Assembly: GCA_905198155.1 (NCBI GenBank)
Contig: CAJKBQ010000035.1
Span: 1 to 25,001, forward strand
Reading direction: 5' to 3'
Source: an uncultured Eubacteriales bacterium
Lineage (GTDB): Bacteria; Bacillota; Clostridia; Oscillospirales; Acutalibacteraceae
Length of the DNA: 25,001 nucleotides
The stretch's first letter is position 1. The number at the start of each line of letters is the position of its first letter. The position numbers were made by a program, and so were the translations under genes. This document shows, one piece after another, positions 6,666 through 14,685 of this stretch. Under the pieces are notes generated by a model. That model saw only the letters and a list, made by a program, of their open reading frames with translations. It searched no databases and was not told the DNA's origin.

Positions 6666-7460
6666 ATGTCTGCTTTCTACGACTACGATCTGCACATTCA
6701 CAGCCAAATTTCCCTTTGCTCCGGCGACCCGGCGCAAACGCCCGCGCGCATCCTGCAATACGCGCAGGATCATCACCTGAACACCCTCTGCCTGACCGAC
6801 CATTTTTGGGACGCCGACATTCCCGGCGCATCCGATTTTTACAAACGGCAGGATTTTGCCCACATCGCGGCCGCGCAGCCGCTCCCGCAGGCGGACGGCG
6901 TGCGGTTTCTGTTCGGGTGCGAAACGGAAATGGATCGGCATATGCGCCTGGGCATTCCGCGCCGCCGGTTCGACGATTTCGACTTTGTCATCATCCCGAC
7001 CACGCATTTCCACATGACCGGATTCACCATCCCGGCGGACTGCACCGCGCCGCAGCAGAAATCGCAGTTTTGGCTCGATAAGCTGAACGCGCTGCTGGAT
7101 ATGAACCTCCCGTTCCGCAAAATCGGCGTCGCGCACTTGACGTGCGGCCTGATCGACCCAAGCCGCGAAGCATACCTCGAAATCCTGCGCGGGCTGGGCA
7201 CGGATGACCTGGCCGCCGTGTTCCGCAAAGCGGCGCGCGCCGGCGTGGGGATTGAGCTGAACGCGGACGATATGAATTTTGCGCCCGATGAGCAGGACAC
7301 CGTCCTGCGCCCGTACCGCATTGCGCGGGACGTGGGCTGCAAATTCTACTGTGGCAGCGACGCGCACCACCCGCAGGCGCTCGACGCCGCCCCGGCAATC
7401 TTTGCGCGCGCCGTCGCGCAGCTGGAACTGACCGAAGCGGAAAAATTCACGCTCGCGTAA
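6666..7460 (+). CDS. PHP-domain metal-dependent phosphoesterase
   Basis: This 264-aa protein carries the PHP metal-site motifs in order: DLHIHSQIS at the N-terminus, CLTDHFWD, FGCETEMD, PTTHFH, and GSDAHHP near the C-terminus. This set is shared with histidinol-phosphate phosphatase HisJ and related phosphoesterases. No his genes are nearby, so a different phosphate ester is likely. AAAGGAG is positioned 10-11 nt before the ATG. The next gene starts 21 bp after the stop and encodes a sugar-phosphate isomerase-like TIM barrel, so both may act on one phosphorylated sugar (inference). Confidence 0.87.
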   Translation: MSAFYDYDLHIHSQISLCSGDPAQTPARILQYAQDHHLNTLCLTDHFWDADIPGASDFYKRQDFAHIAAAQPLPQADGVRFLFGCETEMDRHMRLGIPRRRFDDFDFVIIPTTHFHMTGFTIPADCTAPQQKSQFWLDKLNALLDMNLPFRKIGVAHLTCGLIDPSREAYLEILRGLGTDDLAAVFRKAARAGVGIELNADDMNFAPDEQDTVLRPYRIARDVGCKFYCGSDAHHPQALDAAPAIFARAVAQLELTEAEKFTLA

Positions 7461-7481
7461 CGCGAAAGGAGCGAATCAATC

Positions 7482-8330
7482 ATGTGTCCCATCGGACTGT
7501 CCACCTGCGGCAAACGCATCGACGCAGCACTGTTTACCGAATACGCCCAAAACGGTATTGCTGCCATGGAACTGTCGCTGCGTGACTACACCGGTTTCGA
7601 TTTTCCCGCCGTCGCGGCGCTGGCGCGCGCATTCGGCGTGCAGCTGTGGTCGCTGCACCTGCCGTTTTCGCCGTTTGACCAGATCGACCCGTCGTCGTGC
7701 GATGACGCGATTCGCGCCCACACATTGGATGCCTGGTCGGACATCATCCGCCGCGCCGCCGCCATCGGCATCGACAAATTCGTCGTCCACGCCAGCGGCG
7801 AACCGATTGACGCCGCCGACCGCCCCGCGCGGATGCAGCATGCCTGCACGTCGCTCGCCCATATGGCGGACGTCGCAGCGCAGTGCGGCGCAGTGATCTG
7901 CATCGAGGACTTGCCCCGCACCTGTTTGGGCCATTCCATCGCGGAAATGCAAACACTGGTCGCCGCCGACCCGCGCCTGCGCGTCTGCATCGACACCAAC
8001 CACGTCACCGTCGAGCCGCCGGAAGCGTTGATCCGCGCGCTGGGCGACCGCCTCGTCACGCTGCACGTGTCGGACTTCGACTTTGTCAACGAGCGCCATT
8101 GGCTGCCCGGCGAAGGCAAAATCGCGTGGCCGCGCGTGCTGGACGCGCTGCGCGCCGTCGATTACCGCGGCGTGTGGCTGTACGAAATCGGGTTTGCGTG
8201 CCCCAAAACCATTTTTCGCGACCGCCCGCTGACGTGCGCCGACTTTGCGCGCAATGCGCAGGAGCTGTTTGCCGGAAAAGCACCCACAGTCTTTTCCACG
8301 CCGAAGCCGAACCTTGGGATGTGGGAATAA
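7482..8330 (+). CDS. Sugar phosphate isomerase/epimerase-like TIM barrel (AP-endonuclease-2 family)
   Basis: This 282-aa protein has the xylose-isomerase-like TIM-barrel pattern, with likely metal ligands at strand ends: MELSLRD, FVVHASGEP, CIEDLP, CIDTNHV, LHVSDFD and a late YEIGF. The family covers epimerases, isomerases and endonuclease IV. The close match to the sugar branch and the PHP neighbour favour a sugar substrate. GAAAGGAG precedes the ATG by 8 nt, and the gene is in line with its PHP and methyltransferase neighbours (29-bp gap after it). The substrate cannot be told. Confidence 0.85.
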   Translation: MCPIGLSTCGKRIDAALFTEYAQNGIAAMELSLRDYTGFDFPAVAALARAFGVQLWSLHLPFSPFDQIDPSSCDDAIRAHTLDAWSDIIRRAAAIGIDKFVVHASGEPIDAADRPARMQHACTSLAHMADVAAQCGAVICIEDLPRTCLGHSIAEMQTLVAADPRLRVCIDTNHVTVEPPEALIRALGDRLVTLHVSDFDFVNERHWLPGEGKIAWPRVLDALRAVDYRGVWLYEIGFACPKTIFRDRPLTCADFARNAQELFAGKAPTVFSTPKPNLGMWE

Positions 8331-8359
8331 CCGCAATCTTTTACGCCAAAGGAGCCACC

Positions 8360-9271
8360 ATGAATTCCAATCTCGACCCATCCGCCCCGCTGGCCGCGCA
8401 CCTGGCGGCCTATGCGCGGGCGTACCACACGGCGCACGATGCGCCGTGTATTTGCTGCGACCCGCTGGCGCGCCCGCTGCTGGGCGACGCCGAATACCAC
8501 CGAATCGGCAATCTGCTGGCCGACGACCGCGCCGTGTTCGCGCCGGAGCTGCCGGACGCGCCGCGCTCCGCCGTGCTGGCGCAGATTGTCCACACGCTGC
8601 TTGCGCCCGCCCCGCTGGCGATGGCCGCATTCACCGAATTGGCGCTGCGTGCGGCGGTGCGCACCGGCGTCCGCCAATGCGTGCTGCTGCGCGCCGGGCT
8701 GGATACGCTTGCCCTGCGCCGCCCGGATTGGATGGCGGACTGCGCCGTGTTCGAGCTGGATCCCCCGGCCGCCCAGGCGGACAAGCAGCGCCGCATCGCC
8801 CGCGCCGGGCTTTCCGTGCCGCCGACGCTGCATTTTGTCCCGGCCGAATCGCCGGACGACTTGGAACGGCCGCTGCGCCGCGCCGGATTCGACCCCGCCC
8901 GCAAAGCGGTCTTTGTTGCGCCGAACGCGTCGTCGCCGGACGCGGACGGATTTGCCCGCCTGTTGGCCGCCGTGGCCGCGCTCGGAATCGACGGCGTCGA
9001 GCTGGTGCTGGACTACGCCGACGCCGGGCTGCCGTTCGACGACGACCCCCACGTTCGTCGCACCGTCGCGCTGGCGCAGGCGTGCGGCGCAGCCGTCCGC
9101 GCCGCGTTCGACCCGTTCACGCTGGAGCAGCTGCTCGCGTCGCACGGCTTCCGGACGTACGAACACCTCGACCCGGACGCGGTGCAGGCGCAGTATTTCG
9201 CCGCCCGCCGCGACGGATTGACCGCCGCCCCGCACATCGGGCTGGTGCGCGCAGTGTGGAAAGCGGGTTAA
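8360..9271 (+). CDS. LCM/TcmP-type SAM-dependent methyltransferase, partly degenerate
   Basis: This 303-aa protein resembles the leucine carboxyl methyltransferase (PPM1/TcmP/O-MT) family: N-terminal helical region, then motif I as VLLRAGLDTLALRRP, then an acidic strand end VFELDPPAAQADK and a C-terminal HIGLVRAVW. Family members normally read GAGLDTRAYR at motif I and carry an 'EGVTMYL'-like loop. Here the first Gly is Arg, and the loop reads VAPNASSP. SAM binding may therefore be weakened or altered. AAAGGAG precedes the ATG by 5 nt. Composition is extremely GC-rich. Co-transcription with isomerase-like and MATE genes is likely. Confidence 0.75.
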   Translation: MNSNLDPSAPLAAHLAAYARAYHTAHDAPCICCDPLARPLLGDAEYHRIGNLLADDRAVFAPELPDAPRSAVLAQIVHTLLAPAPLAMAAFTELALRAAVRTGVRQCVLLRAGLDTLALRRPDWMADCAVFELDPPAAQADKQRRIARAGLSVPPTLHFVPAESPDDLERPLRRAGFDPARKAVFVAPNASSPDADGFARLLAAVAALGIDGVELVLDYADAGLPFDDDPHVRRTVALAQACGAAVRAAFDPFTLEQLLASHGFRTYEHLDPDAVQAQYFAARRDGLTAAPHIGLVRAVWKAG

Positions 9272-9309
9272 CCCCCAAAAAACTTCAATGACACAGAAAG
9301 GCAAATTCC

Positions 9310-10644
9310 ATGAAAAACCAATCCGCCGCGCCGGACGCACTGTTCGGCACCGAAAAAATCAGCAAAATCCTGCTGAAGCTGGCGCCGCCGGTGATGCTGG
9401 CGCAGCTGATCCAGGCATTGTACAACATTGTCGATAGCCTTTTCGTCGGCCGCTATGACGATTCCGGCCTGACGGCGCTGTCCATCGTCTACCCGCTGCA
9501 GCTGCTGATGATCGCGCTGGCGGTCGGCACCGGCGTGGGGATCAACACGGTCATGGCAGCGCGGCTGGGCGTCGGCGCCCGCGACGAAGCCGACGCATAT
9601 GCCGGGATCGGCACGCCGCTGGCGGCGGTGCTGTGGCTGCTGTTTGCGGCGGTATGCTGGGCGATCATGCCGGCTTACGCGCGGATGTCCACCGATTCGC
9701 CGCAGATCATCGCGGACGTCGTTGTTTACGGGCGGATCGTCTGCGCGGCAAGCGCGGGCTTGTTTCTGGAAAGTGTGTGGACGAAGGTGCTGCAGGCAAA
9801 CGGCGATATGCGCACCCCCATGATCGCACAGATCGCCGGCGCGGTGACAAACATCGTGCTGGATCCGCTGCTGATTTTCGGGCTGCTGGGGCTGCCGGAG
9901 CTGGGGATTGCCGGCGCGGCCATCGCCACGGTTGCCGGGCAGACCGTGGCGGCGCTGATCGTGATGCGCCGCGGGTTCCGCCGGTCGCCTGCGCTGCGCC
10001 GCTACCCGGCGGACGTCTGCACGGTGTTCCGGCTGGGGCTGCCGAACATCCTGATGCAGTCGGCGTACACGCTGTACATTTTCGGGCTGAATCTGATCCT
10101 GGCGACGTTTTCGGATCAAGCGGTCACGGTGCTGGGGCTGTACTACAAATGGCAGACCTTTTTCTTTATCCCGCTGGGCGCCATGCAGACGTGCATCGTC
10201 CCGGTCATCAGCTTCAACTATGCCGCCCGAAACATCGACCGCTGCCGCAAAACGCTGCAGTTCGCGCTGATATTCGGCATGGCGCTGATGTCGGCGGGCA
10301 CGGTTTGCTTCGCCGCCATTCCCGGTCCGATGCTGCGCGTATTTTCGTCGGACGATCAGGTCATCGCCATCGGCACCACCGCGTTCCGGATCATCGGCGT
10401 CAGCTTTCTCCCGCTGGTGTCGTCGCTGACGTTCCCGGTGTTTTTTCAGGCGGCAGGGTTCAGCGCCAAAAGCGCGCTGCTGACCGTTGTGCGCACGGTG
10501 CTGCTGTTTGTCCCGCTGGCCTATGCATTTTCGCGGTTCGGGCTGGATTATTTCTGGCTGACTTATCCGGTTACCGACACCATTACCAGCTTTGTCGGGC
10601 TGGCGCTGTACCGGCAGTTTCTGCGCCGTCCGTATCCGGTGTAA
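9310..10644 (+). CDS. MATE-family efflux transporter
   Basis: This 444-aa protein has about twelve helices and clear MATE signatures near the N-terminus (LAPPVMLAQLIQALYNIVDS, FVGRYDDSGLTALSIVYPLQ) and in the second half (VLQANGDMRTPMIAQIAGA with LDPLLIFG). MATE proteins export cationic drugs or metabolites by sodium or proton exchange. AGAAAGG lies 8 nt before the ATG. As the last gene of the PHP/isomerase/methyltransferase run (38-bp gap), it could export a methylated product (speculative). Confidence 0.92.
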   Translation: MKNQSAAPDALFGTEKISKILLKLAPPVMLAQLIQALYNIVDSLFVGRYDDSGLTALSIVYPLQLLMIALAVGTGVGINTVMAARLGVGARDEADAYAGIGTPLAAVLWLLFAAVCWAIMPAYARMSTDSPQIIADVVVYGRIVCAASAGLFLESVWTKVLQANGDMRTPMIAQIAGAVTNIVLDPLLIFGLLGLPELGIAGAAIATVAGQTVAALIVMRRGFRRSPALRRYPADVCTVFRLGLPNILMQSAYTLYIFGLNLILATFSDQAVTVLGLYYKWQTFFFIPLGAMQTCIVPVISFNYAARNIDRCRKTLQFALIFGMALMSAGTVCFAAIPGPMLRVFSSDDQVIAIGTTAFRIIGVSFLPLVSSLTFPVFFQAAGFSAKSALLTVVRTVLLFVPLAYAFSRFGLDYFWLTYPVTDTITSFVGLALYRQFLRRPYPV

Positions 10645-10657
10645 GCGGGATTTTTGC

Positions 10658-10686
10658 TTGACAATTGCACCGGACTGTGCTACACT
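10658..10686 (+). promoter_or_regulatory. Sigma-70-type promoter for the DUF1294 operon
   Basis: A perfect -35 TTGACA (10658-10663) is followed after 17 bp by TACACT (10681-10686) with an extended TGC in front. It lies 14 bp after the MATE stop codon and starts a separate four-gene transcript. Confidence 0.85.
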
Positions 10687-10719
10687 GAATCTATACTTTG
10701 CGGAAATGAGGCGGTAGAT

Positions 10720-11022
10720 TTGACGAATACGGTGATCCTCGTTGCGTACGCGGCGATCCTGCTGGCGATGTCGGCCGCAGCGTTCGTGCTGTTTGGCCGC
10801 GACAAGCGCCTGGCGGCCAAAGGGACGGCGGTGCGCGTCCGGGAAAAAACGCTGCTGGCGGTCACCGTGTACGGCGGTGCGCTTGGCGCGCTGCTGGGGC
10901 GCATCTGCTTCCGGCACAAAACGCAGAAGCTTTATTTTTCGATCGTGATCCTGACCGCGCTGGTGCTGCAAATGGCAGTGCTGGCGCTGCTGCTGCTGGT
11001 GGAAGGGGGACTGCTGCCGTGA
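10720..11022 (+). CDS. DUF1294 small membrane protein
   Basis: This 100-aa protein has an N-terminal helix, then the DUF1294 core: FVLFGRDKRLA, REKTLLAVTVYGGALGALLG, FRHKTQKLYF, and a final helix. The function of the family is unknown. The promoter -10 ends at 10686, so translation cannot start upstream of that. I chose the TTG at 10720, with GAGGCGG 5-8 nt before it. Its stop overlaps the GTG of the next gene by four bases (GTGA). Confidence 0.87.
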   Translation: MTNTVILVAYAAILLAMSAAAFVLFGRDKRLAAKGTAVRVREKTLLAVTVYGGALGALLGRICFRHKTQKLYFSIVILTALVLQMAVLALLLLVEGGLLP

Positions 11023-11237
11023 GCGCACCGAAAACGCCGATTGAAAAATCGCATTCCAAATGGTCGAATTTCAAACTGACGCTGCTCAGTCTGGCGGCAG
11101 CCCTCGGCTTCTGCGCGATTTTCGCCGCGCTGGGGCTGCGCCCGTGGCTGCCGGATCGCTGGGTCGGCATCGTTGCCGGCGCCGGTGCAGCCGTCACCGT
11201 GCTGACGGCCGTCGGATTCTGCCGGTTCACGCGGTAA
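11019..11237 (+). CDS. Small two-helix membrane protein, unknown
   Basis: I do not recognise this 72-aa protein. It has a charged N-terminus (about 15 residues) and two hydrophobic segments (about 19-40 and 47-67) separated by LRPWLPDRW, a hairpin-like topology. It starts at a GTG overlapping the DUF1294 stop, with GAAGGGGG about 9 nt upstream, so it is coupled to that gene. A GNAT gene starts 13 bp later. Confidence 0.7.
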   Translation: MSAPKTPIEKSHSKWSNFKLTLLSLAAALGFCAIFAALGLRPWLPDRWVGIVAGAGAAVTVLTAVGFCRFTR

Positions 11238-11250
11238 ACGGGGGACGGCT

Positions 11251-11853
11251 ATGGCACCGATTTGCACCGCACCCGCCGACGTATGCCTGCGCCGATGGAC
11301 GGCGGCCGATCTCCCGGCGCTGTATGCGCTGCTGGCCGACCGGGCGGTCAATACGTTTCTGCCGTGGTTCCCGGCGCAGTCGATGGCCGACGCCGAAGCA
11401 TTCTATGCGCAGCGGCTGGCCGGCGCGCCGTATGCATTCGCCATTTTCCTCCGGCCGGATGACCGGCCGATCGGGTACATCAAAGCCGACACCGGCGACG
11501 CGCACGATGTCGGCTATGCCCTCGCCCAGGCATATTGGGGCCGCGGGATTGCATCGGCAGCCGGGCGGCAGCTGCTCGACCTGCTGCGGTGCGATGGCGT
11601 GCCGTACGTCACCGCGACGCACGACCGGCGCAACCCGCGCAGCGGCGGCGTGATGCGGCGGATGGGGATGACGTACCGCTATTCCTACACGGAGCAGTGG
11701 CAGCCCAAAAACATCCCGGTGACGTTCCGGATGTACCAATGCAACCTGGACGGACAGACCGACCGCGTGTATCGCGGCTATCAGGAGCGATACGCGCATT
11801 TTGTGGAGCCGGAATCGGCATTCCGGCAAAAAACGCAGGAGGAGTACCGATGA
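11251..11853 (+). CDS. GNAT acetyltransferase (RimJ/RimL-type)
   Basis: This 200-aa protein shows the RimJ/RimL-type start (VCLRRWTAADLPALYALLAD) and the acetyl-CoA-binding motif A (GYALAQAYWGRGIASAAGRQ). A late ATHDRRNPRSGGVMRRMGM matches the usual 'N..S..v..k.GF' end. Such enzymes acetylate protein N-termini or small amines; the substrate here is unknown. GGGGGA lies 5 nt before the ATG. The TGA overlaps the next start as ATGA. Confidence 0.88.
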   Translation: MAPICTAPADVCLRRWTAADLPALYALLADRAVNTFLPWFPAQSMADAEAFYAQRLAGAPYAFAIFLRPDDRPIGYIKADTGDAHDVGYALAQAYWGRGIASAAGRQLLDLLRCDGVPYVTATHDRRNPRSGGVMRRMGMTYRYSYTEQWQPKNIPVTFRMYQCNLDGQTDRVYRGYQERYAHFVEPESAFRQKTQEEYR

Positions 11854-12254
11854 AACCAAACGAACTGGCCCGCTTACTCAAATTCGTGCTCTTTTCGATC
11901 AGCGCCGGGCTGATCGAGCTGGGCAGCTTTGCGCTGCTGAACGAATGGACGCCGCTTTCGTACTGGCCGTGCTACCTGATCGCGCTGATGCTGTCGGTGC
12001 TGTGGAACTTCACGCTCAACCGGAAATTCACGTTCCGCTCGGCCGCAAACGTCCCGGTTGCCATGGCAAAGGTGCTGGCATACTACGCCGTGTTTACCCC
12101 GCTGTCCACGCTGCTGGGGCAATACCTGAGCGAAACGTGCGGCTGGAACGAATACCTGGTCACAGCGCTGAACATGGTGCTGAATTTCGCAACGGAATAC
12201 CTGTGGCAGCGGCTGGTGGTGTTCGGCAAAAGCATCGATTCCGCCAATCCGTGA
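11850..12254 (+). CDS. GtrA-like membrane protein
   Basis: This 134-aa protein has four predicted helices and the GtrA signature: LLKFVLFSISAGLIELGSFA, then a WNFTLNRKFTF motif between helices 2 and 3, and NMVLNFATEYLWQRLVVF at the end. GtrA proteins help move polyprenyl-linked sugars in cell-surface glycosylation. No glycosyltransferase is adjacent. AGGAGGAG is 5 nt before the ATG, which overlaps the GNAT stop. Confidence 0.88.
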   Translation: MKPNELARLLKFVLFSISAGLIELGSFALLNEWTPLSYWPCYLIALMLSVLWNFTLNRKFTFRSAANVPVAMAKVLAYYAVFTPLSTLLGQYLSETCGWNEYLVTALNMVLNFATEYLWQRLVVFGKSIDSANP

Positions 12255-12275
12255 CGCGGGAAAAGTCAAAAAAAT

Positions 12276-12312
12276 CGCCGGCCGTGCGGGGGTGTCTCCC
12301 GTGCGGCCGGCG
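12276..12312 (-). terminator. Terminator hairpin, distal, for the NahK operon
   Basis: A 15-bp stem (12276-12290 with 12298-12312, 7-nt loop GGTGTCT) is fully paired if two G-T wobbles are allowed. On minus it is followed by T7 (A run at 12268-12274). There is no T run on plus, so it suits the minus-strand kinase operon. Its sequence closely matches the hairpin at 12458-12501. Confidence 0.75.
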
Positions 12313-12366
12313 GTGCGTTGCACAGGGAAACGGCACACTCACAAAGACACCATGCAACTCAATGTA

Positions 12367-12413
12367 ATTCTATTCCCGGAAATCGAAAAAAATTTAATTT
12401 TCGGGAATAGAAT
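12367..12413. repeat. AT-rich 47-bp palindrome
   Basis: Perfect 12-bp arms ATTCTATTCCCG and CGGGAATAGAAT enclose an A/T-rich centre that continues to pair with few mismatches. There is no T run on either side, so it is not a normal terminator. It lies midway between two near-identical GC-rich hairpins. Confidence 0.85.
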
Positions 12414-12457
12414 CTCCACTCCGTCTCGCGCAGTCCATCAATCGAACCCGAATGAAA

Positions 12458-12501
12458 ATGCACCGGCCGTGCGGGGAATGTCTCCCGCACGGCCGGTGCA
12501 T
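12458..12501 (-). terminator. Perfect 18-bp hairpin, proximal terminator of the NahK operon
   Basis: The arms 12458-12475 and 12484-12501 pair perfectly around an 8-nt loop (GAATGTCT). On minus, TTTT and then CATT follow the stem, a weak terminator tail, 23 bp after the kinase stop. The core matches the hairpin at 12276-12312. No coding gene is supported between 12255 and 12524. Confidence 0.75.
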
Positions 12502-12524
12502 GAAATCTCCAGGAAACCCGTCCG

Positions 12525-13613
12525 TCACCGCGCCGCGCAAATCGCCGCGACCGTCTCCGCCATCTTCCCGGCCTGTTCCTCCATCTCCGCGACCAGCCGG
12601 AACTGCGTCCGCGCGCGCACCAGATTGTGCGTGGGATACGCCGTGTGGAAATACGTGTCGCCGTTTAAGTAGTCGGCCAAAAACCGCATCCCGCATTCCA
12701 GCGTCATCAGCCGGGCGCTTTCCGGCAGCAGCGCAATCTCCTCCGCCGTCAGGCAGTCGCCTACCTTGCGCAGAAATCCGCGCGCGTACGCCGCGAACAG
12801 CGCAAGGTCAAAATGCACGCGGTCCAAATCCGGTTCGTCCTCGGCGGCCGTGCTGGCGCCGAACCGGATGCTGTCGCCAAAGTCGTACAGCGCCGACCCC
12901 GGCATAATCGTGTCCAGATCGATGATGCATACCGCCGCGCCGGTGTGCGCATCCATCAGGATGTTGTTCAGCTTGGTGTCGTTGTGCGTCACGCGCAGCG
13001 GCACCGTGCCCGCCGCAATGGCGTTCACAATCGTGCCGCATCCGGCGCCGCGCGCCTGCGCAAACGCCCATTCCGGCGCCGCGGTTTGCAGCCGCCCCAT
13101 CGGGTCGCGCGACGCGGCATCCGCCAATTGGCGGTACCGGTCGGGTGTATCGTGAAAATGCGGGATGGTTTCGTGCAGCTGCGCCGCCGGGAAGTCCGCC
13201 AAATCGCGCTGGAACTGCCCGAACGCCTCCGCCGCCGCTTCAAACACTTCCGGCTGATCCACCGTCTGGTACGATATGGTGTCCTCAATAAACGGGTACA
13301 CCCGCCAGCACCCGCCGTCCGGGTCGCGGAGGTACGGCGCGCCGTCGTGCGTCGGCACCACGGTCAGCGTCTCCCGGTCGGGATTGCCGCCGCGCGCCGC
13401 AATTTTGGCGCGCAGAAACGCCGTCACACGCACGATGTTTTCCATCAGCCCGTCCGGGTCGCGGAACACGTCGGTATTGATTTTTTGCAGGATAAACCGC
13501 TGCCCGTTTGCGTCGCGGAATACATATGTTTCATTGATATGGCCGCAGCCGTACCGCACCGGCGGCTCGGCAATTTCGCCGCAGAATGCGCGGCAGATCG
13601 TCATCAGTTCCAT
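12525..13613 (-). CDS. nahK: NahK-like N-acetylhexosamine 1-kinase (APH fold)
   Basis: This 362-aa protein belongs to the aminoglycoside-phosphotransferase fold. Visible features are a nucleotide-binding N-lobe (YGCGHINETYVF, RFILQKIN), the catalytic loop VTHNDTKLNNIL (D212 as the base), the metal site VCIIDLDTIMPGS, and YDFGDSIRFGA. This set matches NahK, which phosphorylates GlcNAc or GalNAc at C1 in the lacto-N-biose/galacto-N-biose pathway; homologues are often mis-named mucin desulfatases. A nucleotidyltransferase gene lies 10 bp upstream, which would convert the sugar-1-phosphate to a nucleotide sugar. The phosphorylase of the classical pathway is not in the window. The symbol reflects family likeness. 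Confidence 0.82.
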   Translation of the reverse strand: MELMTICRAFCGEIAEPPVRYGCGHINETYVFRDANGQRFILQKINTDVFRDPDGLMENIVRVTAFLRAKIAARGGNPDRETLTVVPTHDGAPYLRDPDGGCWRVYPFIEDTISYQTVDQPEVFEAAAEAFGQFQRDLADFPAAQLHETIPHFHDTPDRYRQLADAASRDPMGRLQTAAPEWAFAQARGAGCGTIVNAIAAGTVPLRVTHNDTKLNNILMDAHTGAAVCIIDLDTIMPGSALYDFGDSIRFGASTAAEDEPDLDRVHFDLALFAAYARGFLRKVGDCLTAEEIALLPESARLMTLECGMRFLADYLNGDTYFHTAYPTHNLVRARTQFRLVAEMEEQAGKMAETVAAICAAR

Positions 13614-13623
13614 CGCGCCGCCC

Positions 13624-14529
13624 TCACTGCCACAGGCCGTCCGGGTAGACCCCGGCGGCGGTCATCTCGGCCAGCTTGCGTACCACGGTCGGCTTGTCGG
13701 CCGGGTACGTTACGCCGTACCAGCGCGCATCGGTTTTCAGCACCTGCACGCTGCACCGCCCGGCTTCAATCTCCTGCGTCACGACGCTCGGCAGGTAATA
13801 CTCGGCTTTGAGCGGATTGGCGGCGACCTGCTGCGCGAAAAATCCGTCCATTCCGCGGCGGATCGCGTCAAAAATCGCGGGCGTGAACCCCCAGCAGTTC
13901 ATCGACACCGTGCAGTTTTCGTCCAGCGCCGTCCAAACGTCGCCTTCGCAGAACTGCACCGTCCCGTCGTTGCGCTGAATCTTCGTGCGCTCCGTGACGG
14001 ACGTCAGTTTCCCGCTGCCGTCCACGCTGCACACCCCGCGCGAGACGTAGCCGTTTTCGGTCAGCGTGTTTTTCAGCACATATCCGGCCATGCAGTACGC
14101 GTCCGGCTTCGTGCGCGGCACATTCTGCAAAAAATGCCCCAGCTGTACGAACGCGTCCCGCCCGTAAAAATCGTCGGCATTGATTACGGCAAACGGTTCG
14201 TCCACCGCATCGGCCGCCGCCAGCACCGCGTGCGCCGTGCCCCACGGCTTGGTGCGGCCGTCCGGCACCGTATACGGCGCGGGGAGCGCGTCCAGCTTTT
14301 GGAATACGTATTCCACCGGCACTGCGCGTTCAATCCGCCGGCCGATCGTGTCGCGGAAATCGTCCAAATGTTCTTCCTTGATGATGAGCACCACCTTGCG
14401 GAACCCCGCCGCGATGGCGTCGTAAATCGAGTAGTCCAGAATAAATTCGCCGTGCGCGCCGACCGGGTCAATCTGTTTCAGCCCGCCGTAGCGGCTGCCC
14501 ATCCCGGCGGCCATAATTACCAATGTCAT
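13624..14529 (-). CDS. Sugar-1-phosphate nucleotidyltransferase
   Basis: This 301-aa protein opens with the nucleotidyltransferase signature VIMAAGMGSRYGGLKQ and continues with EFILDYSIYDAIAAGF, KPWGTAHAVLAAAD and the metal-binding INADDFYG. This identifies the NTP_transferase (GT-A-like) fold that joins NTP to a sugar-1-phosphate. I chose the ATG at 14529, so that the signature lies at the N-terminus; AGG is 8 nt upstream. An upstream TTG at 14550 would only add seven residues. It shares a promoter and operon with the NahK-like kinase, so its substrate is probably GlcNAc-1-P or GalNAc-1-P (inference). Confidence 0.85.
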   Translation of the reverse strand: MTLVIMAAGMGSRYGGLKQIDPVGAHGEFILDYSIYDAIAAGFRKVVLIIKEEHLDDFRDTIGRRIERAVPVEYVFQKLDALPAPYTVPDGRTKPWGTAHAVLAAADAVDEPFAVINADDFYGRDAFVQLGHFLQNVPRTKPDAYCMAGYVLKNTLTENGYVSRGVCSVDGSGKLTSVTERTKIQRNDGTVQFCEGDVWTALDENCTVSMNCWGFTPAIFDAIRRGMDGFFAQQVAANPLKAEYYLPSVVTQEIEAGRCSVQVLKTDARWYGVTYPADKPTVVRKLAEMTAAGVYPDGLWQ

Positions 14530-14575
14530 GCGTGTGACCTGCCCTTCCAAAAAAATTTTGCGGAATCTTAAGAAT

Positions 14576-14604
14576 ATTATACGCTACCCCCTTTCTTTTT
14601 GCAA
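14576..14604 (-). promoter_or_regulatory. Promoter of the nucleotidyltransferase-kinase operon
   Basis: On the complement, TTGCAA (14599-14604) and a consensus TATAAT (14576-14581) are 17 bp apart, 46 nt before the ATG. Confidence 0.82.
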
Positions 14605-14614
14605 GAAAAACGTG

Positions 14615-14620
14615 TATAAT
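14615..14620 (+). promoter_or_regulatory. Likely -10 box of the PocR/AraC-nagA operon
   Basis: TATAAT with TG directly before it lies 65 nt before the proposed start. The -35 position (TTTCTT at 14592-14597) is poor, fitting an activated promoter. It overlaps the divergent promoter region. Confidence 0.55.
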
Positions 14621-14685
14621 AATATGTAGAATCGGCTAAACTTATCCGATAACACTTGCAGCCGGGCAGAAAGAAGGGATTTGCG

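Noticed and set aside
5453..7081. A 542-codon plus-strand open frame over the beta-helix gene
   Set aside because: It is antisense to the beta-helix gene, has no family motif, and runs across a promoter into the PHP gene.
12292..12672. Open frame across the palindrome region
   Set aside because: It runs over hairpins and the antisense of the kinase gene, with no homology.
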